Below are positions 14,102-14,181 of a stretch of 14,181 nt of DNA, one piece after another. Made by a program: the position numbers and the translations under genes. Source of the DNA: JBNJEA01 sp051745395 (GTDB lineage Bacteria > Desulfobacterota > Desulfobacteria > Desulfobacterales > Desulfosalsimonadaceae); NCBI GenBank assembly GCA_051745395.1, contig JBNJEA010000083.1, positions 1 to 14,181 of the forward strand, in the 5' to 3' direction. The notes under the pieces were generated by a model. It was not told where the DNA came from. It worked only from the letters and a program-made list of their open reading frames with translations, and searched no databases. Position 1 is the first letter of the stretch; each line of letters begins with the position of its first letter.

Positions 14102-14181
14102 CCAACGAGCGCGGACCGCTGGAAATCACGCTGGGCAGTCACGATGTCATTCCCGGCGTGGAAAATGCGGTTGAAGGCATG
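14101..14181 (+). CDS. Internal fragment of an FKBP-type peptidyl-prolyl isomerase
   Basis: In the frame starting at 14101, 27 codons give SNERGPLEITLG then SHDVIPGVENAVEGM, ending at the window edge. The pattern PLE-x-T-L-G, VIPG-x-E-x-A-V-x-GM is the core signature of FKBP/SlyD-type prolyl isomerases, where it follows a GTVFDS strand. That N-terminal part (about 35-40 residues) is absent and EF-G sequence sits in its place, in a different frame. The fragment is therefore 5'-truncated by the junction and 3'-truncated by the window. Confidence 0.75.

Overview
The window looks like chromosome from an anaerobic deltaproteobacterium (Desulfobacterota, probably a Desulfobacterales-like sulfate reducer). 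I infer this from the gene content: a heterodisulfide-reductase-like Fe-S oxidoreductase with an apparent selenocysteine codon, a secreted protein ending in a Gly-rich CFI motif, a cytochrome P460-type lipoprotein beside a small c-type cytochrome, an iron-sulfur flavoprotein and a sigma-54 promoter. Coding DNA is GC-rich and the leaders are AT-rich. No species can be named from sequence alone.

Layout. Positions 1-502 are non-coding or uncertain and hold short tandem repeats, an inverted repeat and a possible 26-codon ORF. A strong -24/-12 promoter (503-519) opens a leader of about 210 nt. That leader holds a GEMM-I (cyclic-di-GMP-I) riboswitch-like aptamer (about 580-680), then two mutually exclusive hairpins, one of which would bury the ribosome binding site of the secreted FnIII protein gene (744-2324). 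A perfect 18-bp hairpin terminator follows. Next on the plus strand are a YprB-type DEDD exonuclease-like gene (2644-3495), then a probable operon of an iron-sulfur flavoprotein (3650-4222), nicotinate phosphoribosyltransferase pncB (4267-5829) and a large AsmA/TamB-like envelope protein (5860-8916). A cytochrome P460 lipoprotein (9068-9574) and a mono-haem cytochrome c (9613-9993) end at a strong terminator that is also placed to serve the convergent gene.

The minus-strand gene (11432 to 10125) reads as one 435-residue Hdr/DsrK-like Fe-S oxidoreductase only if an in-frame UGA at 10703-10701 is read as selenocysteine. The UGA replaces the Cys of a conserved TECGH-type motif and is followed at the right distance by a hairpin with a GGUC loop. 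A divergent promoter pair separates it from a GerMN-domain lipoprotein-like or exported protein gene (11814-12428), whose stop overlaps the start of an elongation factor G-like gene (12425 onward).

At about 14101 the EF-G reading frame stops resembling EF-G in domain IV. The last 81 bases encode, in another frame, the middle of an FKBP-type prolyl isomerase. Both genes are therefore truncated at one junction, which is either a rearrangement or a chimeric contig end.

The most notable material is the stacked control of the secreted protein (sigma-54, probable c-di-GMP aptamer, ribosome-site switch) and the selenoprotein that a standard caller would split in two.
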